A program made the position numbers and the translations under genes. Below, piece by piece: positions 44,205 to 53,935 of a stretch of 64,000 nt of DNA. This stretch comes from Saturnia japonica. Lineage: Eukaryota; Arthropoda; Insecta; Lepidoptera; Saturniidae. Positions within the stretch are counted from its first letter, which is position 1, and every line of letters starts with the position of its first letter. The stretch is from assembly GCA_033032175.1 (NCBI GenBank), contig CM065318.1:18352001-18416000 (forward strand). Reading direction: 5' to 3'. The notes below the pieces were generated by a model. The model did not search any database. It was not told the origin of the DNA and saw only the letters and a program-made list of their open reading frames with translations.

Positions 44205-44515
44205 GCTATTTCAATGAACCTAAAAATACGGTATCTCTGCTGTAAGTTTACGAGGAATTAGGTGAGAGTTACTAATATCAGTGAAGTAACAGAGTACTAA
44301 ATCTCGACTCAATCAGACCTGTGGAAGATGCTCATACTAGAAAAGAGCTGATAATCTTCAAACGGTTGAATAGATTTCCTTGAATCAAACACTCTCGATC
44401 AATCCGATCAAGTTTTATTTGAAATTCAGTCATTTGTAAGCTGCGATGCCACAGACAGACAGACACAGATACACAGGTTAAACTACCCTTCTTTTTGCGC
44501 TGGGAGTTAAAAAAT
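44205..44515 (+). mobile_element. Dispersed retroposon-like repeat, family E
   Basis: Second copy of the repeat at 40244-40626, with the same block order and the end CTTCTTTTTGCGCTGGGAGTTAAAAA. It lacks about 70 bp of internal sequence relative to the other copy. Confidence 0.62.
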
Positions 44516-44589
44516 GGTAGTAAGTACTAAGGTATGGATTTCCAATTCGAAGATGGCCATCATACGATTATCAAAATACGCTATTATTT

Positions 44590-44880
44590 TCTTTTTTTAT
44601 CGTTTACAGATTTAGCGGTATGATCAAAATCTTATATGGTGCTAAGTGACGATGAGGCCCAAAATGGTGACACGCTAAGCCTAGTGCGGATTCTGGTTCT
44701 CAATTGCAGCTACCGAAAAACATATTTAAGAACTTGGCGACAGATTTTCAAGAAAAGCCCTAACACCATGGTATGGCCTCATCACGATGTTTTCCTTCAC
44801 CGGGCGCTCAGGCTCTTTGCAGGGATTCGGACTCACATTCATCGACTCGGAGTGCGTACACGCTTCCACTGAGCCATATT
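44590..44880 (-). mobile_element. tRNA-derived SINE, family 2, near full length
   Basis: Plus form runs from TTTAGCGGTATGATCAAAATC through GACACGCTAAGCCTAGTG, CATCACGATGTTTTCCTTC and GGGATTCGGACTCACATTC (B box region) to CGCTTCCACTGAGCCAT (head end). The plus ORF at 44636-44872 is a by-product. Confidence 0.78.
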
Positions 44881-45039
44881 ATTTCTATTTTAGTGTAATT
44901 TTAAAGAGCAGCTGTTCTGTCGAGTCTGCATGAAAAATCTGAACCCTAATCGAACCAATCCTACTATTTATAGCTGTAACGAATCACCGACGAAACGTCT
45001 ATGTTTTTAGTTTAAGATCCTAAAGTTTTTTATAATGCA

Positions 45040-45200
45040 TATAAATAACAAATCTTTATGCAATTTAGGCCTTAAAAAGGCACTTATGAACGTCGAAACA
45101 CTACTATGGGTTCGGAAAACATCTCAGACATCAAGAAGAACCGGTAATAAACTCGATCGGTTTTTTTTAACCAATTGTACAAGTGTTAATATAATAGATT
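45040..45200 (-). mobile_element. 3' end of a Jockey/CR1-group LINE
   Basis: Plus form: GCAATTTAGGCCTTAAAAAGGC, ACTTATGAACGTCGAAACACTACTA, ACATC-AGAAGAACCGGTAA and AAACTCGATCGG. Only the tail is present. A longer copy of the same family in the opposite direction starts at 45259. Confidence 0.7.
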
Positions 45201-45258
45201 CAGAGAAAATATTCAGAGGTTATAGGCGTGTAAATAATACTTTATTTCAAATATCAGA

Positions 45259-46195
45259 ATGGTTTGCTTGAAATAATCTATTGTCAAAGCAAACAAAAAA
45301 AATGTATCAGATTGGCCTTACTCAATGTACAACGTGTTGAAAGTAATATTAAGATAGAAGAGAACATAGTAGGCATGGTTGATAATACTGTATTCTTAGG
45401 CATCACACTAGATGCAAAATTACAATGGGGTCCTCACATTAAAACCTTGGCAGGGAAATTAAGCTCCGCTGCATATGCAGTGCGTAAGATTCGCCAGTTA
45501 ACTGGCATTGCTACTGCTAGGCGCTAGGCTGGTCTACTTCGCTTACTTCCACAGTTTAATGTCCTATGGTATTTTACTGTGGGGTTCAGCAGCTGAGGTG
45601 GATATAATTTTTATTATATAAACGGGCAGTTCGAGCAATTTATGATATGGGACCACGCGATTCATTGAGGAATAAATTTCAAGAATTTAGTATCTTAACT
45701 TTGCCTTCCTAATACATCTTGGAAAATATAATGTATGTACGGAAAAATGAAGATAATTTTGAACTTGTAACTAACACTCACAATTTCAATACTAAAAATA
45801 AATACAAAATAGTCAGTCATTCTGTCTTTTAGACATAGTAAAATAATAAAACTTTTATAGGTAATTGTGTTAGGGTCTATAATAAACTTCCTAAGCACAT
45901 TACCGATTTGCCGGATAATAAGTTCAAGAATCACGTTAAGCTGGTTTTATTGTCGAAGAGGTATGTATTATAGGGTGGCTGGTTACGTGAATGATGGTGA
46001 TGTCTGGATGTGATTCCCCTCTGTACGGCTACTGAAAACAATTAATAAAACAGGTAATAAGATGTTGATAAACCCGATCGAGTTTCTTGTCGGTTCTTCT
46101 CGATGGTTGGGATGTTTTCCGAACCGGTGGTAGTGTTTCGACATTTTTAAGTGTCTTTTTGGTGCCTAAATTGAATAAAATATATTTTTATTTTT
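45259..46195 (+). pseudogene. Jockey/CR1-group LINE, RT C-terminal region plus 3' tail
   Basis: The most informative copy of this family. The frame at 45264-45527 decodes DNTVFLGITLDAKLQWGPHI, KTLAGKLSSAAYAVRKIRQL and ending at TARR. A frameshift leads to VYFAYFHSLMSYGILLWGSA, then KRAVRAIYDMGPRDSL, QYILENIMYVRKNED, HNFNTKNKYK and KLPKHITDLPDNKFKNHVK, ending at about 45975. These are the thumb and C-terminal parts of a reverse transcriptase of the Jockey/CR1 group (clade inferred). The 3' tail then runs to 46195, ending TTGAATAAAATATA. The 5' half, including the catalytic YADD, is absent by truncation. At least three frame lesions are present. Confidence 0.85.
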
Positions 46196-46199
46196 TGAA

Positions 46200-46615
46200 G
46201 GTAATAATAATAATAATAATAATTTATTGAATACACAAAGAGAGAGTCACTTCTAAAAATCACTATGATTCACTCTATAAATAACCTTTTGATAGTAAAA
46301 CCTGCTTGTCCGGCAAGTCAGTAGTGTGCTTCCGGATCTTATTATAAAACCTGACACTATTCCCTAAAAAACCTGTATTGGCCCTAGTAAGTCTAAAACA
46401 GGTACGACTAATTTATTTCTATTTCTAGTATTAACATTATGCTAATCTTTAACAATATCTAACTTGACTAAGTTTTTAAGAATATACATTAAGTTATCAA
46501 GGATGTATCGTGAGGGCAAAGTTAATATACTATATTCCTCAGTAATTCTTTTTTAGTGATTCGCAAGGTCTCAGATTGTTAGATTGCAAGAACTGCCCGT
46601 TCGTTCGTCCGCCCG
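46200..46615 (-). pseudogene. Jockey/CR1-group LINE, inverted relative to its neighbour
   Basis: Starts with an AAT microsatellite (46203-46223), then GAATACACAAAGAGAGAGTCAC and, on the minus strand, the coding tail. Recognisable are GFYNKIRKH-like, FNIRNRNK-like and finally the KRAVRAI-like segment at about 46590 (plus form GCAAGAACTGCCCG). Several frameshifts. It meets the 45259 copy tail to tail. Confidence 0.7.
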
Positions 46616-46623
46616 TATCGTTA

Positions 46624-46835
46624 TAGGTTTAGCGTTGTGGCGAAAATCTCACCTGATCTCAAGTGACGATGTGGCCTAAGGTGGTAGCACGCTAAGCCTA
46701 CTGGTTCTCAAGTGCGGCTGCCGGAACACAACTATTGCTGTTTGACGATAGATTTTCAACCTGGCGGTAGTATTTAACCAGGCGGGCCATAAAAACAGCC
46801 ATACCACCATGCTATGGATTTATCACGATGTAAAT
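46624..46835 (-). mobile_element. tRNA-derived SINE, family 2, head missing
   Basis: Plus form: GGTTTAGCGTTGTGGCGAAAATC, AAGTGACGATGTGGCC, GGTAGCACGCTAAGCCTA, AAGTGCGGCTGCCGGAACAC and CCACCATGCTATGGATTTATC. It ends before the head. Confidence 0.78.
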
Positions 46836-47552
46836 AAGTGATTGACTTCATAAATATAATATTAGCAGAAGTCGACATCGTTTCGGAACACAAAAAAAGG
46901 CTATAAAAAGTTTCATCGCGCGTATCAGCGAAAAAAGGGGTCGCAGAAGCAGTTAATTTATTCAGTGGTGCGATGTGTGCGCACACCGCCTCGCCCCGCC
47001 TTGCCCCTGCCCCCCTGAACCGTTTCTTATGCAAATGAAAATATTTACGACCGTAGGTTTTATTCAGCATTTAAATAAATTAATCTGGAACTTGATTCCG
47101 AATTAAGTTTATACAATATTTAATTATACCTTATTGGACCGAAAGGTAGGTTTGATATTATTATATGGGTATCCAAGCCTCGTTCGGTGTCCAAAAAAAA
47201 AAACAATTATATACTTATTTAAACTTCGAAAGTAATTCATTATTTGAATATAAAATTTCATCAAAATCGTTACAACCTTTTTTTTGTTTTATTGTTTTGT
47301 AATGGCTCGGCACAATGACGGTAGGTAGTGACCCTGATTGTAATGTCCTTTTCCAAGAACCTAATTACATAAATACATATTATATGTATATTACATACTA
47401 AAGGACAAATTTAAAGGAACGTAAAACAAAATGCTATAAAACAGAATATAATGGATATTTATGTCAATTAAAGTTATTAATATGAATTTTGCTTAATTTT
47501 CGTTAATTGAAAATTGCAAACGTCGAAAAAGAAAAAAAATTAAATTTTTGCA
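46836..47552. other. Unassigned stretch left of the tRNA genes
   Basis: A GC-rich patch at 46910-47030 (CGCCTCGCCCCGCCTTGCCCC) is crossed by a minus opening (46774-47070, 98 codons) that also covers SINE sequence, so the opening is unlikely to be a gene. The rest is AT-rich. Confidence 0.45.
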
Positions 47553-47556
47553 AAAA
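47552..47556 (-). terminator. RNA polymerase III terminator of the left tRNA-Gly gene
   Basis: Five A on the plus strand (five T on the transcript strand), starting 6 nt after the tRNA 3' end. A run of four or more T is the usual polymerase III stop. Confidence 0.75.
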
Positions 47557-47561
47557 CATAT

Positions 47562-47632
47562 TGCATCGGCCGGGAATCGAACCCGGGCCGCCCGCGTGGC
47601 AGGCGAGCATTCTACCACTGAACCACCGATGC
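47562..47632 (-). tRNA. tRNA-Gly (anticodon GCC)
   Basis: A 71-nt gene. The acceptor arms GCATCGG and CCGATGC pair fully, and the discriminator base is A. The A box is TGGTTCAGTGGT, the anticodon stem CTCGCC/GGCGGG-type encloses a loop with GCC, and the T arm is built on GGTTCGATTCC (B box). CCA is not encoded, as in animals. The sequence is identical to the gene at 47752-47822. It would decode GGC and GGU glycine codons. It is transcribed leftward by RNA polymerase III from the internal boxes. No mismatch suggests decay, and it is not embedded in a SINE body. Confidence 0.97.
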
Positions 47633-47751
47633 TCACACACATTAATTGAAATAAGAAATTAACATATTTTTAAATTACGTTTATTAATTTCATTGATTTA
47701 GAAAAACGTGACTCTACATAAAGCAATGTATGCATTTCGATAAACTGACAA
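47633..47751. other. 119-bp spacer between the divergent tRNA genes
   Basis: AT-rich shared upstream region. It holds both 5' flanks; no further conserved element is evident. Confidence 0.6.
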
Positions 47752-47822
47752 GCATCGGTGGTTCAGTGGTAGAATGCTCGCCTGCCACGCGGGCGGCCCG
47801 GGTTCGATTCCCGGCCGATGCA
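47752..47822 (+). tRNA. tRNA-Gly (anticodon GCC), second copy
   Basis: Identical over all 71 nt to the gene at 47562-47632 but in the opposite direction. The anticodon GCC is at 47784-47786. All stems pair and both internal promoter boxes are intact. The two genes point away from each other with a 119-bp spacer, so their sequences form a long perfect inverted repeat. Such pairs usually arise by inverted local duplication, and identity suggests recent duplication or gene conversion. Confidence 0.97.
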
Positions 47823-47824
47823 AC

Positions 47825-47833
47825 CTTTTTTTT
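47825..47833 (+). terminator. RNA polymerase III terminator of the right tRNA-Gly gene
   Basis: A T run starts 3-4 nt after the tRNA 3' end. Confidence 0.8.
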
Positions 47834-48362
47834 ATATCTCCTTGTTTTTTTATTATAATCGCAATGAATTTAATATATTATTTATTTTACTACATACATA
47901 TTTCACTAATTATATCAAAAAAATTACATATAATTTAAACCTAAAAGCTACTATTTCCTATACACACTTTGCCGCCTATTTTATCCTCTTAATCTCTTCT
48001 TTCCTCTTTGAATATCGAGAAACTCTTTCTTAAACGATGCCTATTATATAAAGTCAACATTCTTCCCAAATATCGAATTTCTTTCCTCAATACTTTCGGT
48101 TGGGCTAGATAAAACTCAGTCACGACATCGTCTTTATAATAATATATAAATTAAAAAAAATTCTCTTCAAACTTCTTTGAATCCTTTGTGGTAAGTTCGA
48201 ATGTTGTGTGATAACGCTCTCATGACAGTCGCCGTCGCGGCGGGGTGCCGCGCTGAAACGGTGCACGCTACCGGGAAAGTGGATTGAAGGCTGGTAGAGA
48301 AAACACACCAAAGTGACTTACTATGTCGAGCTTTTCACAATATGAACGACGATTGAAATACG
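47834..48362. other. AT-rich stretch, no gene seen
   Basis: A small GC patch at 48220-48290 (GTCGCCGTCGCGGCGGGGTGCCGCGC) is notable but carries no ORF beyond a 63-codon minus opening without a motif. Confidence 0.45.
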
Positions 48363-48790
48363 AAACAACTTATTGTTTCTGATGGTAGGGACAGCACAAT
48401 CCAAACACAATGGCGACCACCGAGAGATCTAAAACCATTGGTGGTCGTCGCTGTCATTCCGGTCTGCATAAAAATCTCTTCACGTTACGGTTAAAGGATC
48501 CGATGTCGTAAGGAGGAGGGAAGACAGTGGCCGGGAGAAGGTTCCACAGCTTCACGGTACGACAAAGATAACTCATAGAGAACTTTTTAGTTCATGCCGA
48601 GATGGAAGTTACCGTAAAACTGTGACTCCGAAGTCCAGCGCCTGTGGCTCTGTTCTGGAAGAGAGAGGAGTGTTTAGAGTAGAATACACTCAGCGAGGCG
48701 ATGTTTTTGAAGAGGTATTTTGCGGATCCATCCCAGATAGGCGAACTGTATTCCATACACGGCCGAATTTGTGCTTTATAACAAAAATAC
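48363..48790 (-). pseudogene. LINE reverse transcriptase C-terminus and 3' tail (second Jockey/CR1-like family)
   Basis: The minus strand decodes YKAQIRPCMEYSSPIWDGSA, then ASLSVFYSKH and RATGAGLRSHSFTVTS. After an in-frame stop come SYLCRTVKLWNLLPATVFPP and YDIGSFNRNVKRFL. These match the usual order at the end of Jockey/CR1-type ORF2 proteins (R-x-MEY-x-SP-x-W, ASL-x-VFY, W-x-x-LP-x-x-VFP, Y-x-x-GSFK). The tail ends near 48363 with CTGATGGTAGGG (plus form). The plus ORF at 48622-48852 is a shadow. The catalytic part is missing. Confidence 0.78.
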
Positions 48791-48884
48791 AGCTGAGTTA
48801 CTTACTTTTGTTCATGAGTTACTTACGTCTCTCTTCATTTTACTTCCACTAGAGATACGTCCCATATGGAATAAAAGTGAAATA

Positions 48885-49245
48885 ATAATTACTAGCGATC
48901 GCCCTAAGGCTAGCGACTTTTTGATCATTCACTATTTTCTGTTTGACATTTGCAGTATTCATGAACCTAAACAATGACTATTATTTACATCATTTACTAT
49001 CACTTTTCGTTGACTGACAATGTCAATATCTTGGGGGATCCAAGTTCACTGGCACTGGTCGGGTTTAGGATTCCCAGTATTAATTAATTTTATTTAATAT
49101 ATTAGTAACAGATATAAAAGACAAATTTTAGCTTTCTGCACTCCTTCTCCATACAGATTTTAACTTTGCCAAATCTCACAGACTTCCGTGCACGCAATAC
49201 GCTTAAAAAGTGGTAGAAAGCATTTGCTTCACGTATTAATATATA
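48885..49245 (-). mobile_element. Helitron-like non-autonomous element, family C
   Basis: The plus strand reads ATTACTAGCGATCGCCCTAAG at the left and GCTTCACGTATTAATATATA at the right. All internal blocks are present. The flank beyond CTAG is unlike that of the other copies. Confidence 0.68.
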
Positions 49246-50288
49246 AATAAGTGAAATGATGTGTAGATGACTGTATACAGAATAAGTTCTGTGCGCACTG
49301 TGCAGTAATGCCGTGCAGTCATATCGTCCAATTACGTGTACAAATTGAGAAGCGGCGGCTGAACTCGAGTCTAGTGAAATAAACCTCTACCACTTTGTCT
49401 GCTTACTGGTATTAAACCCCGTTAAAGTACTGTTTTGATGCAAATCATAAGAATAAGCGATTTTACATAGCTTCTCATAAAAATAGCAATATGCGTGAAG
49501 TACACAATACCGTCAGTGTCATGAAAAACTTTATAAGGAGATCGGCTGATGAGACGCGCTGGTTTGTTCTATTGAGGTTGACCAGAGTAAGTATGAGCCG
49601 AGCTAACTTATACAACCGTGTACCGGTTATACAACATTTAATAACCCGAACATCATAAACTATATTACAGCTAGGTAATATAATAATACGTTACAACCAG
49701 AACACATACTAGATTAGTATACTAGGTCAGAGTTTTATTTTATTAATTTGTATAAAATAAATAATTTTTATAAAGTGCTAACTAAAAAGAGTACAATTTC
49801 CTAAAAGTAGGAAGAGGGAAAACTTGACTACTTTAGTGTGCACGTTTATTTCTTGAATTTTAATTTTTAAAGTGAAACTTGTTCCGGTGTGGTACTATAA
49901 ATTAATTTGTATCTGATGACCAGTGAATCGTTTTCCATCTCTGACTTCATCCAGCTATTAAAAGAAAATAATTATTTTTAGCTTCTTTGTCAAATGTGTC
50001 ATGCTCACTAATATGGATATACATTGCATTCATTTCACTTCTAATGATTGAGTTAATTCATTATTGTTAATGATTTAAATGAATTGATAATATATAAAAT
50101 TTATAAGAAACAATTACTGAAAACATTGTATAAATATCGTTGTTGTTCATTTAAAATGGTCATAATTTAATACAAATAGAACATACATATTGGATGTAAG
50201 TTATTTTAAAAAAATAAAAGCAAATGTTAAATACAGATTATATAAAATAGTGGATATTGAAGTGAACTGAATTGATAGTAAACAAATA
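49246..50288. other. Unassigned stretch with one exon-like opening
   Basis: At 49521-49586 an ATG frame of 22 codons runs exactly into AGA|GTAAGTAT, a strong splice donor; the frame stays open beyond it to about 49658. There is no recognised protein. The surrounding 49260-49400 is moderately CpG-rich. The rest is AT-rich. Confidence 0.3.
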
Positions 50289-50550
50289 ATGGCACAGTGG
50301 TAGAATGTACGGACACCGACTCGATCGAAGTGAAATTGAATCCCTGCAATGAGCCTGAGCTTTCGGTGAAAGAAATTATCGTAATTAAACTATAATATCA
50401 TGGTGATAGGGTCAAAAATCTGTCGCCAAGCCTGTAGCTGTGTTCCGGTAGCTGCACTTAAGAGCAAGTTTTCCCACTATATTTATCGTATCCTCGTATC
50501 ATCACTTAACACAAGGTAAGTTTGTGACCTTAACGCTAAACATTAAAACG
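50289..50550 (+). mobile_element. tRNA-derived SINE, family 2, with tRNA head
   Basis: Starts with a tRNA-like head (GGCACAGTGGTAGAATGTAC, then a degenerate B box GAAATTGAATCCCTG). Then come TGAGCCTGAGCTTTCGGTG, CTGTGTTCCGGTAGCTGCACT and ACCTTAACGCTAAACATT. It is one of the copies that show the family's origin from a tRNA. Confidence 0.75.
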
Positions 50551-51175
50551 TAATTTTTTTTAACGAAAATTTGATATTAAATGTTAAAATTATCTGCTAA
50601 CATTCGTGTTAAAATTATGTATTGAGAACGAGTTTCTAAAATGTTATCGAAATTGATTACAAATATACCCGCTTAAGCTCTATTTACAGTTCATAACTTG
50701 GGCAGTTCTCAAAGAGAAACAGACCGGGCACACCTGACCAAAATACCTCGGGCCATTTCCACTCGGTTGGCGCTGTATTGCATATTATAACAAGCCCTAA
50801 TTAGCTCAATACTGAATGTAAAACTTCTCTAAAGGCACGCCTGTCGACAATAATCAGCCGAGATACTTGTGCACTGAGATGATAATGACATAGATATAAT
50901 AATACTCACGAAGTTCTATAGAACACAAAGGCCTAGTTATACTACAATGTTTCATTGAGTGAAACATATTTCAATATTTTATTGCACACAAATATAAAAT
51001 CGCTATATAAGCAGAAATACTTTAGGTACCTACGTAACTAATTTTAGTACTGCCTTCTTTCACCATTAGATGTATTGATCGGTGCCGAATTGCACTTACC
51101 TACTTCTATGTGTTTGTCCTACTAAACACGGAATATTATTTACTTTTTAAACATAATCATCATTAGTTTAAGGAC
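50551..51175. other. Unassigned stretch
   Basis: A higher-complexity patch at 50700-50870 (GACCGGGCACACCTGACC, CACTCGGTTGGCGC) has no ORF or match. The rest is AT-rich. Confidence 0.45.
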
Positions 51176-51176
51176 T

Positions 51177-52110
51177 CAGCTCTTGTCGGTGGAGCAATTG
51201 GTATCCTCTGCCTTTCTTTTGACCTCTTGATAAGAGACAAGTCGCTCTTTATCCTTCGTTTGTTGGATAAGGCTTCTACTAGGTCTTCTTCTTCGTCACT
51301 TTCCTAAAAAAAATCCGCTGAAATTATTTTAATGAACTCGTGGCGTATTAAGTATCCAAATATCTTTCCTCTTCTGTTATCTATGTTTCTCAACAACTGT
51401 CTTTCCTCGTCAACCCTCCTTAACACTTCCTCATTTGTAATCATTTCTGTCCAACTGATGTTCTTCATCTTCCGCTAACACCACATCTCAAATACAATCA
51501 ACATCTCTCTGTCCCTTTGATTCATCATCCATGTTTTTTGTCACGGTTTAAATAAGCGGTTTTCTAACCTTGGATTTAATTTTCGATTTGAATAAGTGTT
51601 TATTTCTATTAAAAGCTTGTTTAGCTATTGCAATTCTTCCTTTTATGTCAGGTGAATATCTAGAGGCATGCGTTAACTAGCTACCCAAGTATTTAAAGCT
51701 ATTAGCGTGTTCAATTTTGATGTCATCAAGCTGGACTGAAATGTTTACTAATGGAAATACTGGTTTTAGTAATAAACCTTTAAAAGTGTTGTCGGTAACG
51801 TCAAGCAATTCGAAATTTATTGTGTTATCAGCTATCGCCGCAATGTCATCTGGAAATCTGATAAATCGTATACATTCTCCATAAAATTAACACCTCCTAT
51901 CTCCTTTTACAAGATTGTTCTAATAGCACACTCAATGAACGATAAAAAACAAAGGCGATAGAAGAAACCCTTGTCTAATATTTGCTCTCTGTTTTTCGTC
52001 CCCGATTTCTATTATTGTTTCCTGATTTTTGTAAGGTTCGAAGAGAATTTTTCCATCTCTATAATTCTAATGTATTAAAAACATGATTTCATTCTGTCTT
52101 ATCTTATAAG
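51177..52110 (-). pseudogene. LINE reverse transcriptase relic with altered catalytic motif
   Basis: The minus strand decodes, from right to left: EIGDEKQRANIRQGFLLSPL (motif B region, RQG-LLSPL), RFPDDIAAIADNTINFELL (motif C, with proline in the second position in place of the usual alanine), HANSFKYLGS, IKGRIAIAKQAFN, and then, in shifted frames, DEERQLLRNIDNRRGKIFGYL with a RHEF end. This order (YADD, FKYLGS, RI-x-KA-x-AF, LL-x-x-I-x-x-RR-x-x-x-GH) is that of a full C-terminal RT half. Several stops and frameshifts are present. The endonuclease and N-terminal RT are absent. The exact clade is uncertain. Confidence 0.8.
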
Positions 52111-52129
52111 AGAGGATGACACCAATTTT

Positions 52130-52355
52130 TTTTTTTTTGAGAATTCTCTCTTCTTGGTGCTGTGTGACTGGTGGAATACTTCCACCCTAAAGAAGATCGC
52201 AGCCAAATAACCTTGTGTTGTGTTCCTGTGGTGAGTAGGGTTTCCAGAGTTCCTTGGGGTTCAAAAGCGGCCATGCATCAGTGATATCCGCTTACCGTCA
52301 AGTGGGCCAAAAGATTGTTTGCCACCTTAGTTGTTTAAAAAAAAATCTTTTTAGA
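52130..52355 (+). repeat. Repeat family F, one arm of an inverted pair
   Basis: GAAGATCGCAGCCAAATAACCTTGTGTTG matches, in reverse complement, AACACAAGGTTATTTGGCTGCGGTCTTC at 53729-53757. The distal CCGCTTACCGTCAAGTGGGCC is a familiar end of lepidopteran retroposons. Its mate runs in the opposite direction at 53575-53775. Confidence 0.6.
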
Positions 52356-53370
52356 AAAATGTGGAAAAAGTTTAAATAAAATTATGGGATGGCTATCCTC
52401 AAAGTTTCTCTGCATGATTGAATCAAAGATGGGTAGGTCCGCAAAAGAGCCAAAGTCACCAACATAGCCCTTAGAAATACTAGACTTTTAGTTCCTTCAC
52501 TTAAATAACAATTATTTAAAAAAAGTATTATATTAATCCGCTCTACCAACATCTTATGACTTAGGCAAGCGGCTAAATAGCGAGCACGGTTGAAGTGCCC
52601 GGGGCAGATTCGACCCGCGTTGCACCTGTTATTATAATGAACTATTGTAATGATATGACGTGAACAATGCATACGAGCTTTAAACAGGTTTCAGACTTAT
52701 ATAAAAGGCAGTGATAAAAAACTACACCCTTCATCAACTTCATACACTAACTAAACCTTGCTCTTCCTTTTTTCTTTTCTATACCAAGTCACAATTAATT
52801 ACTATGCCTGTGTCACCTTTTTATTTCAATAATCAAAAATGTGTTAATTTGAAATGGTTTTTAACTTCTTAACGTTAGCTTGTAACTTATCTAAGACGCA
52901 GTATATTTTAGCTAAATTTTTAAAAGTGGTTATCTTACAAAATAAACAAACTATATCATAATAAAATACCATAAAAATGATAGAGTATTAATTAAAAATC
53001 GGCAGAATTTACACCAATTCATTATCCTTTTAAAAGTAATGTTAATTGGTAGGTTCATACGTTCAATGAACCTTCCGGTGGGTCTTATCTTCGCAAAGCG
53101 TCCTCGTAAGGGCTTTATAAAGCGTCAATACGTATGGGATTCCGCTTTGACACATATCTAAGCTGTGTGTGCCCGAGCATCATTTCATGTAAGTCGAGTA
53201 TTCAGCCTTGGGCTGCACGTCCCAGTTATTGACTTAGGATATAATCCTCCGTTGCTTCTGCATTCACATACCTATCAGATTACATTGAGAGCTGCCTTTT
53301 GCCAGCGATTTTACCTTTGTTCGAAGTAGGAGCTAGCTAGTTCCAATCTATTATAAATAAATATATATAT
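52356..53370. other. Unassigned stretch between the family F arms
   Basis: AT-rich in the middle. A more complex block at 53055-53335 (CTTCGCAAAGCGTCCTCG, GCCTTGGGCTGCACGTCCC) ends in GGAGCTAGCTAGTT, which could be a rolling-circle-element end. A minus opening at 52382-52672 has no motif. Confidence 0.4.
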
Positions 53371-53374
53371 TAAA

Positions 53375-53574
53375 TCTATATTAATAAACCTGTAGTTCTA
53401 TCTGTATATACATTTTTTCCTGATATACATCCTATATGAAGAACACTGATCACGAATTGGACACTTTTTTTGTCCGTTTGTCTGTTGGTATGTCCACGAC
53501 TTGATAAATTTTTATGAAATGTTGTACAGGGAAAGGATATAATGTATATTTCGTATTTATTTATATTGGTTTTT
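53375..53574 (+). mobile_element. Helitron 5' fragment
   Basis: TCTATATTAATAAACCTGTAG preceded by A looks like a Helitron 5' end. It is followed by GTTTGTCTGTTGGTATGTCC and TTTTTATGAAATGTTGTACAGG, like the element at 53936. It is cut off by the family F copy at 53575. Confidence 0.55.
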
Positions 53575-53775
53575 TTCTTACCACTGAAGTGAAAAACAAT
53601 CGTACAGCCCACCTGATACTAAGCGGCTACCGTAGCCTTTGAACGTTTCTAACACCAGAGATATAACAAGCACGTTGCCGATCTTGTACCCCCTTCCTTA
53701 AGATTCTATAGAAACCGCAGAAACTCAACACAAGGTTATTTGGCTGCGGTCTTCTGTAGACTGGATGTATCACAA
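53575..53775 (-). repeat. Repeat family F, second arm
   Basis: Plus form starts CCCACCTGATACTAAGCGGCTACCG and continues to ACACAAGGTTATTTGGCTGCGG and GACTGGATG. It is inserted within, or beside, Helitron-like sequence. Confidence 0.6.
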
Positions 53776-53935
53776 TAGTTGGCCTGCCTCAAGTAGAGAT
53801 AAATTTTCCAAGACCCAATACATTCCCGTGTATCTATAGGATTGAACACAAAAATTTAGAAAAATTGAAAGATTATTCAAACACACCACTACTGTGCCAC
53901 ATTACTTTAAAATGTATAAAGTACAATATTTATTT

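Noticed and set aside
46774..47070. 98-codon minus-strand ORF with a basic N-terminus
   Set aside because: Its C-terminal third is SINE sequence and the rest is a GC patch; there is no domain or promoter.
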